Positions 27,821 through 36,177 of a stretch of DNA of 64,000 bases are shown in pieces. The DNA is from JAKOUY01 sp037045185. Its GTDB lineage: Bacteria > Actinomycetota > Acidimicrobiia > Acidimicrobiales > Ilumatobacteraceae. The stretch spans positions 620,001 to 684,000 of the forward strand of contig JBAOHQ010000004.1 in the NCBI GenBank assembly GCA_037045185.1. The letters are read 5' to 3'. The stretch's first letter is position 1; each line of letters starts with the position of its first letter. The position numbers were made by a program, and so were the translations under genes. The notes below the pieces were generated by a model. The model saw only the letters and a list, made by a program, of their open reading frames with translations, was not told the origin of the DNA and ran no database searches.

Positions 27821-28492
27821 CGCTCGAACCCGCCGCCGTGCAGTCGGGTGACCCGGCCGCGTAGTTCGGTCACTGTTGCGTCGAACGCTGCCGCGGTGCC
27901 GGTGGGGACCGGATCGGGGATCGACCAGTGCAGCCAAGTGTCCGGCGGGGCCAACTCCTCGTGCGCCTGGTCGCAGACGGTGACGACCAGGTCCGCGGTG
28001 GCGGGCACCTCTTTGAGCCGCCGCGGCGCCTGCTGGCCGATGTCGAGGCGCGACCGCCGGGCCGCGGCCACCGCCCCGGGGTGGACTCGATCGGCCGGAT
28101 GGGTGCCCGCCGACGAGGCGGGCGAGCCCGTCACGTCACGCCACACCGCGGCCGCCAGCTGGCTGCGCGCCGAGTTGCGAGTGCACACGAACAGTGCCGG
28201 GCGGGCGGTCGGGACCGGTCGGATGAGCAGCCCGTCGAGCGCCGCACTGAGCAGGTGCACGTAGCGCCGCCGCCCGTCCCCGCTGGATCGGGAGCGCTCG
28301 ATGAGCCCGGCCTGCTCGAGGACCACGAGGTGGTGGGCCAACAGGTTCGACTCCACGTCGAGACGCCGCCCGAGCTCGACCGGCGACCGGTCACACCCGG
28401 TCAGCGCTGTCCACGATCCGCAGTCGCAGCGGATCGCTCAACGCCCCAAGGCGAGCCGCTCGATGAGCGACGGTGAGGGCCGGCGTGTCCAC
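27817..28492 (-). CDS. arsR: ArsR repressor fused to LMW-phosphatase domain, frame-disrupted
   Basis: The N-terminal ~95 residues form an ArsR winged helix (GALSDPLRLRIV ... RSPVELGRRLDVESNLLAHHL, GRRRYVHL). The C-terminal ~130 residues are a low-molecular-weight phosphatase/arsenate-reductase-like domain with P-loop FVCTRNSARSQLA. The reading shifts by one base near 28,412, splitting the winged helix between frames; both halves fit the family, so an indel error is likely. GTG 28492 starts the first frame. ArsR-phosphatase fusions occur in actinobacteria. It probably represses this operon through the palindrome at 28510-28525. First gene of the ars operon. Confidence 0.8.
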
Positions 28493-28509
28493 GGCGGGAT
28501 GGTAGATCA

Positions 28510-28525
28510 CTCAAGATCTGTTGAG
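28510..28525. promoter_or_regulatory. ArsR-type operator
   Basis: CTCAAGATCTGTTGAG: TCAA-N6-TTGA dyad matching the canonical ArsR/SmtB recognition pattern (ATCAA-N6-TTGAT), 17 bases before the start of arsR. It fits autoregulation of the whole ars operon. From 28526 to 28909 no convincing gene or RNA was seen. Confidence 0.7.
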
Positions 28526-28909
28526 CAATCTGTTGGGAGGGTGCACCAGCCTGCTCGCAGGGTGAGCAGCCCGTGGCGCTGCATCGACCCGATCGGTTCA
28601 GCCGATGAAACACAGCACGGCCTCGGCGGAAACCTGGCCCCTGCAGATGGCACTCCTGCACCGCCGGCCAGTGCTCGTGTTGCCAATCCGCCGCGGAGCG
28701 GGGCACCAACCTGGCTCCCGCCAGGCAACGCCGTCGTCGTAGGCGGGCGGCAGGTGCAATTGGGAATGGTGTAGGTGGGGAGCAAGGTTCGTTCGGTCGA
28801 CGGCAGCGGCTGGGAGCGGTGGAAAGCCTGACTGGAAGCGCGCATACCGGGCAATCGAGGCGGGTCGCGGAGGTTGCATCTGGGTTCGCCGTGATAGCAG
28901 AATGCAAGC

Positions 28910-29140
28910 ATGCCGAATGTGTTGGTCAGAGATCTCCCAGAGAACGTCCACGCAAACCTGCAGCGGCGCGCCGGGGCGGAAGGAAAGTCGTTGCAGCAGT
29001 ACCTCGCGAGCGAACTGACTCGCCTCGCCAGCACCCCCACGCTCCACGACGTCCTCGATCGCATCGGACGTCGACGCGGCGGACGGGTCGGATTCGCCGC
29101 TGCGGTGCACGACCTCGATGACGAACGCGGGGAAGCTTGA
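28910..29140 (+). CDS. vapB: VapB/FitA-type antitoxin
   Basis: 76 residues. PNVLVRDLPENVHANLQRRAGAEGKSLQQYLASEL is a ribbon-helix-helix DNA-binding domain of the FitA/VapB class; the C-terminal 30 residues would wrap the toxin. The stop overlaps the toxin's TTG start (29137-29140). It neutralises the PIN toxin and probably autoregulates the pair. Confidence 0.88.
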   Translation: MPNVLVRDLPENVHANLQRRAGAEGKSLQQYLASELTRLASTPTLHDVLDRIGRRRGGRVGFAAAVHDLDDERGEA

Positions 29141-29536
29141 TCGTCCTTGACGCATTGGTGATGGCCAACCTCGTCGGCGACGACGGACAGGCCGGACGGC
29201 TGGCACGAACTCGCGCCTCACAAGAAGCCCACTGGGCCGCCCCAGACCTCGTCGACGTCGAGACTGTTGCCGTCCTGCGGAAGCGATGGCGAGCCGGAGA
29301 CATCACCGCGCGACGGTTCAGAGCAGCCGCCGACGACCTACTGGCGCTGCCGATGGATCGGTTCCCGACGGGTCCGCTGATGGTCCGCGCCTACGATCTG
29401 CCGCGCCAACGTCACGCCGTACGACGCCGCCTACGTGGCACTCGCCGAGTCACTGAGCTACACCTTCGTCACCGCCGATGCCAGGCTCTCGCGGGCGCCG
29501 GGCATCCGATGCCGGGTCGAAATCCTCAGTACCTGA
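29137..29536 (+). CDS. vapC: VapC PIN-domain toxin, frame-disrupted
   Basis: About 132 residues. LIVLDALVMANLV has the first PIN Asp, APDLVDVETVAVLRKRW the conserved Glu, and after a one-base frame change near 29,402 RANVTPYDAAYVALAE and FVTADARLSRAPGI give the remaining two acidic residues. A single extra C in CTGCCGCGCC explains the shift, so either the toxin is inactivated or the base is an error. PIN toxins cleave tRNA or rRNA. A tRNA-Arg gene lies 95 bases downstream. Confidence 0.8.
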
Positions 29537-29631
29537 CCCACCCCGAACTGCCGCGCTGCGTGTTGGACAACGGCGGTCAGGTCGTGCGTTCTGCTCGGCA
29601 AGTTCATCCGTTTCCAGCCCTGGCCACTCAG

Positions 29632-29704
29632 CGCGCTCGAAGGGACTCGAACCCCTAACCTTTTGATCCGTAGTCAAATGCTCTATCCATTGAGCTACGA
29701 GCGC
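29632..29704 (-). tRNA. tRNA-Arg(ACG)
   Basis: 73-nt cloverleaf on the minus strand: acceptor GCGCTCG / CGAGCGC, D-arm GCTC...GAGC, anticodon arm TTTGA-CTACGGA-TCAAA (anticodon ACG), T-arm AGGGG-TTCGAGT-CCCTT, discriminator G. A34 of this tRNA is the substrate of TadA, encoded at 39988-40434. Confidence 0.96.
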
Positions 29705-29760
29705 AGGCCCACCAGTGTAGACGCTCCCCTCTGGATCGCCTACGCCGGAATCCTGGCCGG

Positions 29761-30993
29761 CTACAGGTTCCAGGGCGCCCAGCCACCCGCCCGCTGATAG
29801 AGGGCGAGCGCGGCCGTGGCGTTGATCCGCGGGTCGAACAGCATGTCCGAGGACTTCACGCCCAGCGGGATCAGCCAGCTCTTGTGCACGTTCCAATAGA
29901 TCTGGAACAGGCCGATGCAGCAGTAGTTGCGCACCGTGGGAACCCAGTTGCTCTCCCGCCAGGCGATGGCGATGGCCTTGTCCTCCTGGTCGTCGGGCCA
30001 CACCTCACGGATGATCTGCTGGACCTCGGCCCGGGTGTAGGTGTTCTGGCGCGGCACGGTCGTGGTGGGCTTGGGCTGCGTGGTCGTCGTCGTCGGCTTC
30101 GGCGCCGTGGTGGTGGGCCGCGGCTTGGTCGTCGACGTGGTGGGCTTCGGCGTGACCGTGGTGGTCGTGGACTTGCCGGGTGCGGTGGTGGTCGTCGTGG
30201 ACCCTGGACGGGCCTTGGCCGGCAGGCACACCGTCATGCCAGCGAACAGTGGCGTGCGAGCGGTAGCGCCGTTGACCCGCAGCAAGGCATTGAGGTTGGT
30301 CGTGACCTTTCCGGCGATGGCGATCCACGAGTCGCCGCGCCGCACCCGGTAGGAGGCGTAGCGGCACGAGGGGCGCGGCGCCAGCGTTGGACGGGCCGCC
30401 GACGGCCTCCGCTCGGCGGTGGTCGTGGTCGACCGACGTGTGGTGGGAGCGTCAGTCGTGGTGGTGGTTCGCTTGGTGGGGACGATCACCTTGGCGACGG
30501 ACTTCTTGGCGACGGTCTTCCTGGCGGTGGTCTTCCTGGTAGTGCTGGGGGCGACGGTCTTGCGTGCCGCCGTCTTCGCGGCCGCTCGTGGCGCCACGAC
30601 TTGGGCGGCGACGTCGGCCTGCTGAGAGGCCGACTCGTCGACAGCAGCGTCGGTCGACTCGGTGGTGGCTTCGGTCGACGACGTCGAACTGGCGCCTACC
30701 GGAGCACCCGGCGCCAGGGGGTTGATGGCTGCGCCATTCCCGCTGTCCCCACCGGAAACCGACACCACGCCGATCAGGGCGATGGCCAAGATGCCGGCGA
30801 CGGCGCCCGTGCGCCGGCGGCGGAACTGGGCGGCGGTGGGATGCGACGGGCTGACGCGGTAGTGGGCACGCGGTGTCGGGTCACCGGGCAGGCCGGCGCG
30901 GCCCTCCCGGTGCGCCCGGCGGATCACCGGCAGGGAGAGCGTCGGTCGCTCCCCAGTACTCCAGAACTCTGACTCGTCGTATCGCTGGTCCAT
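29761..30993 (-). CDS. LysM and lysozyme-like cell-wall protein
   Basis: 410 residues. A cytoplasmic ~60-residue start is followed by one membrane helix (AVAGILAIALIGVVSVSGG), a Ala/Thr/Lys-rich segment with repeated KTxARKTVA units, a LysM domain (YRVRRGDSWIAIAGKVTTNL...LFAGMTVCLP), a Thr/Pro linker, and a C-terminal lysozyme-like transglycosylase domain (AIAIAWRESNWVPTVRNYC ... GLFQIYWNVH) with the catalytic Glu in WRES. It is an anchored peptidoglycan hydrolase with the active domain outside. Thr-rich linkers are typical of acidimicrobial surface proteins (inference). Confidence 0.85.
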   Translation of the reverse strand: MDQRYDESEFWSTGERPTLSLPVIRRAHREGRAGLPGDPTPRAHYRVSPSHPTAAQFRRRRTGAVAGILAIALIGVVSVSGGDSGNGAAINPLAPGAPVGASSTSSTEATTESTDAAVDESASQQADVAAQVVAPRAAAKTAARKTVAPSTTRKTTARKTVAKKSVAKVIVPTKRTTTTTDAPTTRRSTTTTAERRPSAARPTLAPRPSCRYASYRVRRGDSWIAIAGKVTTNLNALLRVNGATARTPLFAGMTVCLPAKARPGSTTTTTAPGKSTTTTVTPKPTTSTTKPRPTTTAPKPTTTTTQPKPTTTVPRQNTYTRAEVQQIIREVWPDDQEDKAIAIAWRESNWVPTVRNYCCIGLFQIYWNVHKSWLIPLGVKSSDMLFDPRINATAALALYQRAGGWAPWNL

Positions 30994-31248
30994 GGTTGTG
31001 CTTTCTGCCCGCCACGGCGGCTCGTGCGCTGCTCGCAGTCAATGTGACGAACAGTCTCCACCATTCGTAACGAAAACGCAACATAACTACAACGGCGTGA
31101 CTTGTATGACGGTCTGGTGACGGACGTCCGTGCGACGGGACTGGCGCCGAATCCCGGTGGGTCATCGGTCCCTAACGCAGACGCCACGCGGTCGTTACCG
31201 TTGGAGGCATCCGGTGGATCACCGGATGCCTTCACGAAAGGTTCGACC
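30994..31248. promoter_or_regulatory. Divergent promoter region
   Basis: 255 bp between two divergent genes. The stretch 31050-31100 (TTCGTAACGAAAACGCAAC and following) is far more AT-rich than its surroundings and probably holds the promoters of the LysM protein (leftward, about 80-nt leader) and of the membrane protein (rightward). A perfect 10-bp inverted repeat occurs at 31206-31230. No gene seen. Confidence 0.4.
31206..31230 (+). other. Hairpin in leader of membrane-protein gene
   Basis: GGCATCCGGT / ACCGGATGCC perfect 10-bp inverted repeat with loop GGATC, 18 bases before the ATG at 31249 and 5 bases before the GAAAGG ribosome site. It could be a regulator's operator or a leader hairpin that controls access to the ribosome site. 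Confidence 0.5.
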
Positions 31249-31884
31249 ATGTCCTCCGACGCCCCAGCCACCCCTGTGAACGATGTCGTCGTGCTACGCC
31301 GCCGTTCCATCGACCGGGTGCTCATCGCCCTCGGGCTGCTCACCACCGTCGTGTTGATCGTCGCCGGCTCATTGCTTACCTGGGGCAGCAACTTCGCCAG
31401 CGACTATGTCGGCCGTGAGTTGCGCGACCAGAAGATCAACTTCCCCGACGAGGCCACGTTGAAGGACGAGAAGCGGGACGACCTGGTGAAGTACGCCGGC
31501 CAGCAGGTGTCCGACGGCGATCAAGCCGAGGCCTACGCGAGCTACATCCAGGGTCACGTGCAGGCCCTGTCCGGCGGCAAGACCTACGCCGAGCTCGGTG
31601 GCCCACAGCGCGCCGCCCAGGCCGCGGTGGACGAGGCCGAGAAGGCCGGCAAGACCGAGGCCGAACTTGCCACGCTGCAGGACACGGCGACCAAGCTCAG
31701 CCAGCAGCGTGAGACCGTCTACAAGGGTGAGACGCTCCGTGGGCTGTTGCTCAGCACCTACGCCTGGTCGACGATCGGCGAGATCGCCGGCGTCGCTGCG
31801 GTCGTCGCCTTCGTTGCGGCCGCGCTGATGCTGGTCCTCGTGATCCTTGGGGTCTTCCACCTGCGCAAGCACGCCGCGGCGTAG
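31249..31884 (+). CDS. Two-helix membrane protein with extracytoplasmic helical domain
   Basis: 211 residues from ATG 31249, with GAAAGG 8 bases upstream. A short cytoplasmic start is followed by helix 1 (VLIALGLLTTVVLIVAGSLL), a ~115-residue soluble region rich in Ala, Glu and Lys (VSDGDQAEAYASYIQGHVQAL, AAQAAVDEAEKAGKTEAEL) and helix 2 (AGVAAVVAFVAAALMLVLVI) with a basic tail. The topology places the helical region outside. Similar two-helix proteins are frequent in actinobacteria, but no function is known. Confidence 0.65.
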   Translation: MSSDAPATPVNDVVVLRRRSIDRVLIALGLLTTVVLIVAGSLLTWGSNFASDYVGRELRDQKINFPDEATLKDEKRDDLVKYAGQQVSDGDQAEAYASYIQGHVQALSGGKTYAELGGPQRAAQAAVDEAEKAGKTEAELATLQDTATKLSQQRETVYKGETLRGLLLSTYAWSTIGEIAGVAAVVAFVAAALMLVLVILGVFHLRKHAAA

Positions 31885-31981
31885 TCCAGTCGACTCCCAC
31901 GCGAGGCCGGTGGCAGTGCCGCCGGGCTCGCGGCTCGCACCGGCTCGGTTCGTGGGTGTCTTGGGAGCCGGTCCAACCGTT

Positions 31982-32015
31982 CCCTGGCCAGCGAGTCGTG
32001 CTCGTCTGGCCAGGG
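31982..32015. terminator. Bidirectional hairpin between membrane-protein gene and tRNA-Ser
   Basis: CCCTGGCCAG / CTGGCCAGGG perfect 10-bp arms with a 14-base centre that has its own CGAG/CTCG pairing. It lies 10 bases past the tRNA-Ser 3' end (minus) and about 100 bases after the membrane-protein stop (plus), so it can terminate both transcripts. Confidence 0.6.
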
Positions 32016-32024
32016 CCCGGGCGG

Positions 32025-32115
32025 CGGAGAGGGTGGGATTTGAACCCACGGACCACGTTGAGGTGGTCCCCGCATTAGCAGTGCGGTCCGATCGACCAGA
32101 CTCCGGCACCTCTCC
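32025..32115 (-). tRNA. tRNA-Ser(GCT)
   Basis: 91-nt class II tRNA on the minus strand: acceptor GGAGAGG / CCTCTCC, anticodon loop CTGCTAA (GCT), long variable arm GGACCACC...GTGGTCC, T-arm with GTTCAAATC, discriminator G. Confidence 0.96.
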
Positions 32116-32160
32116 TGAGCGGCCACAGGTTAGCGCGGGGTGTCTGGCGCCCCTACGTCG

Positions 32161-33135
32161 TCAGGCTGTCCAGTGACACGCCGCCGAGTGGCCGGGGGAG
32201 ATGGTCCGCAACTCCGGCGACTCGTCGCCGCATCGCTCGGCCCGGACCTGTGGGCAGCGCGGGTGGAACCGGCACCCGCTGGGCGGACTGGCCGGGGAGG
32301 GCACGTCACCGGTGAGGATGATCCGTTGGCGCTCGTCACGCCGCCGCGGGTCGGGGACCGGCACGGCAGACAGCAGTGCCGTGGTGTAGGGATGCTTGGG
32401 CCGGTCGAACACCTCGTCACGAGTGCCGATCTCGACCACCCGTCCGAGGTACATCACCGCGATCCGGTCGCACAGGTGCTCCACGACGGCCAGGTCGTGG
32501 GATACGAACAGGATCGTGAAGTTCAGCCGCCGCTGCAGGTCACGCAGCAGGTTGAGGATCTGCGAGCGGATCGAGACGTCGAGCGCCGACACCGGCTCGT
32601 CGGCGATCAGGAACTTGGGCTCGACGGCCAGCGCCCTGGCGATCCCGATGCGCTGGCGCTGTCCACCACTGAACTCGTGGGGGAACCGTCCGGCGACACC
32701 CGGGTCCAGCCCGACGAGGTCGAGCACCTCGGTCACTCGCCGCCGCCTGGTCTCCTTGTCCACGCCGTGGGCCCGCAGACCCTCGGCGATCGAGTTGCCG
32801 ATCGTGGCCCGCGGGTCCAGCGACGAGTACGGGTCCTGGAACACCACCTGGATGTCCCGGCGCACCCGGCGAAGGGCGTCGCCCTCGGTGGTGAGCAGGT
32901 CCTTTCCGTCGAAGGCGATGGTGCCCTCGGTGGGATCGATCAGTCGAAGGAGCAGCCGCGACAGCGTGGTCTTGCCGCACCCTGACTCACCTACCAGGCC
33001 CACCACCTCGCCGGCGTAGATGTCGAGGTCGACGTTGTCCACCGCCTGCACGAAACCGGTCGTGCGCGAGAACGCGCTGCCGCGCACGGGGAACGTCTTG
33101 GTGAGTCCGCGGGCGGAGAGCAGCACGTCGGTCAT
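32161..33135 (-). CDS. dppF: Peptide ABC transporter ATPase DppF-type
   Basis: 324 residues. Walker A GESGCGKTTL, signature FSGGQRQRI, Walker B LIADEPVSALDV, plus the C-terminal oligopeptide-transporter extension with cysteines (GCRFHPRCPQVRAERCGDESP) that in related proteins binds an Fe-S cluster. Last gene of the leftward dppA-B-C-D-F operon; the ATG overlaps the dppD stop by 4 bases. It energises import together with DppD. Confidence 0.93.
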   Translation of the reverse strand: MTDVLLSARGLTKTFPVRGSAFSRTTGFVQAVDNVDLDIYAGEVVGLVGESGCGKTTLSRLLLRLIDPTEGTIAFDGKDLLTTEGDALRRVRRDIQVVFQDPYSSLDPRATIGNSIAEGLRAHGVDKETRRRRVTEVLDLVGLDPGVAGRFPHEFSGGQRQRIGIARALAVEPKFLIADEPVSALDVSIRSQILNLLRDLQRRLNFTILFVSHDLAVVEHLCDRIAVMYLGRVVEIGTRDEVFDRPKHPYTTALLSAVPVPDPRRRDERQRIILTGDVPSPASPPSGCRFHPRCPQVRAERCGDESPELRTISPGHSAACHWTA

Positions 33136-34148
33136 CGGCCGGCCTTCCCGGCGCGCAACGTGACGGGCTGGTCGACGGCGTCGCTGTGCAGGAAGCAGCG
33201 CACCTGCCGACCGGGCTGGATCTCCACCAGGGCCGGCGTGGCCTCGGTGCAGCGATCCATGCGCTGGTCACAGCGCGGCGCGAATCGGCAACCCTCCGGT
33301 GGATTCATCAGCGTGGGCACCCGTCCACGGATGACGGCCAGTTCCTCCTGGCGCCGGCCGAGCACCGGCACCGAGCCCAGCAGCCCGGTGGTGTACGGGT
33401 GCAGCGGCTCGTCGAACAGCGCGCCCACCGCGGCCTGCTCGACGATCTGGCCGCCGTACATCACGGCAATCCGATGGGCCATCTCGGCCACCACGCCGAG
33501 GTCATGGGTGATCAGCACCACGGCCGTGCCCGTGTCGGCCTGGAGCTCGCGCATCAGATCCAGGATCTGGGCCTGGATGGTGACGTCCAGTGCGGTGGTG
33601 GGCTCGTCGGCGATCAACAGCTCGGGCTTGGACGCCAGCGCCATGGCGATCATCACCCGCTGGGCCTGGCCGCCGCTCATCTGGTGCGGGTAGGCCTTGG
33701 CCTTCTTCTCCGGGTCGGGAATCCCCACCCGGCGCATCATGTCCACCGCCCGGTCCATCTGCTCGGTGCGCTTCATCGCCGTATGGACCCGGTACACCTC
33801 GGCGATCTGCGCCCCGGCCGTGTAGCACGGGTGCAGGCTGGCGTTGGGCTGCTGGAACACCATCGAGATGCGGTTGCCGCGGATGTCGTGGAGGTCCTTG
33901 GTGGCCATCCCCAGCACGTCGGTGCCGTCGAAGGTGACACTGCCGGCGACCACTCGCCCGGGTCGCTCGACCAGGCGCATGGCCGACAGCATCGTCACGC
34001 TCTTGCCGCTGCCAGACTCACCCACCAGCCCGACGACCTCACCCCGGTTGACGTCGAGATCCACGCCGTCCACGGCGCGCACGTCCCCGGCGTCGGTGCG
34101 GAACCAGGTGCGCAGGCCGCGCAGCGACAGCAGGGTCTGGTCACTCAC
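33132..34148 (-). CDS. dppD: Peptide ABC transporter ATPase DppD-type
   Basis: 338 residues from GTG 34148, which overlaps the dppC stop by 8 bases. Walker A GESGSGKSVT, signature MSGGQAQRV, Walker B LIADEPTTALDV, C-terminal extension PEGCRFAPRCDQRMDRC. Forms a heterodimer with the following ATPase. The intact set of five dpp-type genes supports a working importer for peptides or related solutes such as nickel complexes or sugars. Confidence 0.93.
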   Translation of the reverse strand: MSDQTLLSLRGLRTWFRTDAGDVRAVDGVDLDVNRGEVVGLVGESGSGKSVTMLSAMRLVERPGRVVAGSVTFDGTDVLGMATKDLHDIRGNRISMVFQQPNASLHPCYTAGAQIAEVYRVHTAMKRTEQMDRAVDMMRRVGIPDPEKKAKAYPHQMSGGQAQRVMIAMALASKPELLIADEPTTALDVTIQAQILDLMRELQADTGTAVVLITHDLGVVAEMAHRIAVMYGGQIVEQAAVGALFDEPLHPYTTGLLGSVPVLGRRQEELAVIRGRVPTLMNPPEGCRFAPRCDQRMDRCTEATPALVEIQPGRQVRCFLHSDAVDQPVTLRAGKAGR

Positions 34149-35064
34149 GGCCGGCCGTCCGCGGATCGAGGGCGTCGCGCAGTGCGTCACCCAGCAGGTT
34201 GAAGGCGATGACGTTGAGGAAGATCATCACACCGGGGAAGAACACCAGGTGCGGGGAGTTGAAGATGTTCTTGTAGGCGGCCGAGATCATCGTCCCCCAC
34301 TCGGCGTCGGGTGGCTGCACGCCGAGACCGAGGAACCCGAGCCCGGCGATCTCCAGCACCGCGGTGGCGAACCCCAGCGTGGCCTGCACGACCAGCGGAG
34401 TCAGCGTGTTCGGGAAGATCCGGTGGCGCAGGATGCGACCGCGCTTGACCCCGAGTGCGACATCGGCGGTGACGAAGTCCTGCTCCTTCAACGACAGCAC
34501 CTGGGCGCGCACGACGCGGGCGTACACAGGCACGCTGACGACGGAGATCGCCAGCACGCTGTTCACCAGGCCGCGACCCAACACCGTGACGATGAGGATG
34601 GCCAGGAGCAGTGACGGGAACGAGAGCAGCACGTCCATCAGCCGCATCAGCAGGTTGTCCAGCCACTTGCTGTAGAAGCCGGAGATCAACCCGATGACGG
34701 TCCCCACCACCAGCGCCAGCAGCACCGAGGCGGCGCCGGCCAGCAGCGAGACACGGGCGCCGTGGACGACCCGGCTGAACTCATCACGGCCGTTCTCGTC
34801 CAGGCCCATCACATGCTGGACATCGGCGTCGCTGCAGCCCAGCACGTGGACGCAGGGCTTTTCCAGCTTGCGCTCGTTGCGTTCGGAGTTCAGCAGCACC
34901 TGGGTGGGCCCGTACGGGGCGATCACCGGTGCCAGCACGGCGATGCCGACGATGACGGTGGCAAGGGCCAGACCGATCCGGCCCGACCATGAGCGCAGGA
35001 TCGATTTCCACACCTGGCGGGCCCGGCCCCCGGTGGCGACCAACTGCAGCGGCTCGACGCTCAT
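34141..35064 (-). CDS. dppC: Peptide ABC transporter permease DppC-type
   Basis: 307 residues. The N-terminal OppC_N segment (WKSILRSWSGRIGLALATVI) is followed by a loop with LGCSDADVQHVMGLDENGRDEFSRVVHGAR and five further helices; the EAA loop is in VTADVALGVKRGRILRHRIFPNTL. The segment normally reading LGTD-x-x-GRD is expanded here and contains a two-Cys insertion (CVHVLGC). It overlaps dppB by 4 bases. Confidence 0.92.
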   Translation of the reverse strand: MSVEPLQLVATGGRARQVWKSILRSWSGRIGLALATVIVGIAVLAPVIAPYGPTQVLLNSERNERKLEKPCVHVLGCSDADVQHVMGLDENGRDEFSRVVHGARVSLLAGAASVLLALVVGTVIGLISGFYSKWLDNLLMRLMDVLLSFPSLLLAILIVTVLGRGLVNSVLAISVVSVPVYARVVRAQVLSLKEQDFVTADVALGVKRGRILRHRIFPNTLTPLVVQATLGFATAVLEIAGLGFLGLGVQPPDAEWGTMISAAYKNIFNSPHLVFFPGVMIFLNVIAFNLLGDALRDALDPRTAGRE

Positions 35065-36122
35065 GACGGCCGCACCCGCGGGTCGAACACGGCGTAGAGG
35101 ATGTCGGTCAACAGGTTGACCAGGACGAAGGCCAGGCCGACGATCAGGGCGAAGCCCTGCACCACGCCGTAGTCACGAGCGGTGATGCTGTCGGCCAGGG
35201 TCTTGCCCACGCCGGTGAGGCCGAACACGGTCTCGGTGAGGATCGCGCCGCCCAGTAGCCCGCCGAGTGACAACCCGGTGACGGTGACCACCGGGAGCAG
35301 GGCGCTGCGCAGGGCGTGGCGGCGCACCACGGCGAACTCGCTGAGGCCCTTGGCCCGGCTGGTGCGCACGTACTCGTGACCCAGCACGTCCAGCAGGCTG
35401 GAGCGGGTCATTCGGGCGATGATGGCCAGCGGGATGGTGCCAACGGCGACGGCGGGCAGCACGAGGTGTTGGGCGGCGTCCACCACGACGCGCCAGTTCC
35501 ATTGCAGGAGGCCGTTGAGCATCTCGTGGTTGGAGATGAAGTCGAGCACACCGTTCTTCGGCAGGCCCCATTGCTCGTAGAACGGTTTGGGGATCAGCCC
35601 GGCGCTGAGGCGCCCGCTGGGTGGCAGGGCCAGGAAGGTGCCCTTCAGCATGACGGCGAACACGTACTGCAGGGCCAGGCCGAGGACGAAGACGGGCACG
35701 GAGATGCCGGCGTTGGCGATGACCATGGTGCCGGCGTCGAGCAGCGAGTTGCGCCGCCGGGCGGCGATGACGCCGAGGGGGATCCCCACCACGACTGCGA
35801 ACACCAGGGCGACGACCGCCAACTCGATGGTGGTGGGCAGGCGTTCGGTGATGAGGGTGGTGATCGGGCGGCGCAGCTGGAAGGAGCGGCCGAAGTCACC
35901 GTGGAGCAGTTGGTTGAGGTACTTGCCCAGTTGGACGAGGATTGGGCGGTCCAGCCCGTTGCGGCGGTTGAAGTCGTCACAGACCGCTTTGGTGGCCCGC
36001 TCGCCCAACGTGGCCTTGCACGGGTCGCTGGGGATCACGCGGGCCAGCACGAACACCGACACCGCGATGCCGAACAGCACCGGGATCGACGACAGCAGGC
36101 GACGAAGGATGAATCGGGTCAT
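35061..36122 (-). CDS. dppB: Peptide ABC transporter permease DppB-type
   Basis: 353 residues, six helices, typical start FILRRLLSSIPVLFGIAVSVFVLARVIPSDP and the EAA loop VRTSRAKGLSEFAVVRRHALRSALLPVVT. ATG 36122 lies 7 bases after a 12-bp hairpin that separates it from the binding-protein gene. Forms the channel with DppC. Confidence 0.93.
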   Translation of the reverse strand: MTRFILRRLLSSIPVLFGIAVSVFVLARVIPSDPCKATLGERATKAVCDDFNRRNGLDRPILVQLGKYLNQLLHGDFGRSFQLRRPITTLITERLPTTIELAVVALVFAVVVGIPLGVIAARRRNSLLDAGTMVIANAGISVPVFVLGLALQYVFAVMLKGTFLALPPSGRLSAGLIPKPFYEQWGLPKNGVLDFISNHEMLNGLLQWNWRVVVDAAQHLVLPAVAVGTIPLAIIARMTRSSLLDVLGHEYVRTSRAKGLSEFAVVRRHALRSALLPVVTVTGLSLGGLLGGAILTETVFGLTGVGKTLADSITARDYGVVQGFALIVGLAFVLVNLLTDILYAVFDPRVRPS

Positions 36123-36128
36123 GTGCGT

Positions 36129-36156
36129 CTGGGGCGGGCCCGAAGGCCCGCCCCAG
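36129..36156 (-). terminator. Hairpin between dppA and dppB
   Basis: Perfect 12-bp stem CTGGGGCGGGCC / GGCCCGCCCCAG with loop CGAA (read on the plus strand), 21 bases past the dppA stop and 6 bases before the dppB start. It likely reduces read-through or stabilises the dppA message, so that the binding protein is made in excess. The same architecture occurs in the importer at 17-20 kb. Confidence 0.7.
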
Positions 36157-36177
36157 TGACGTCAGATGATCGTGGGA

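Noticed and set aside
28598..29221. 207-codon minus-strand frame across the ars-vapBC gap
   Set aside because: Arg/Ser-rich translation without domains and antisense to vapB; no ribosome site.
30041..30625. Repeat array within the LysM gene
   Set aside because: Repetition reflects Thr/Pro and Lys/Ala-rich linker codons in a coding frame, not a DNA repeat element.
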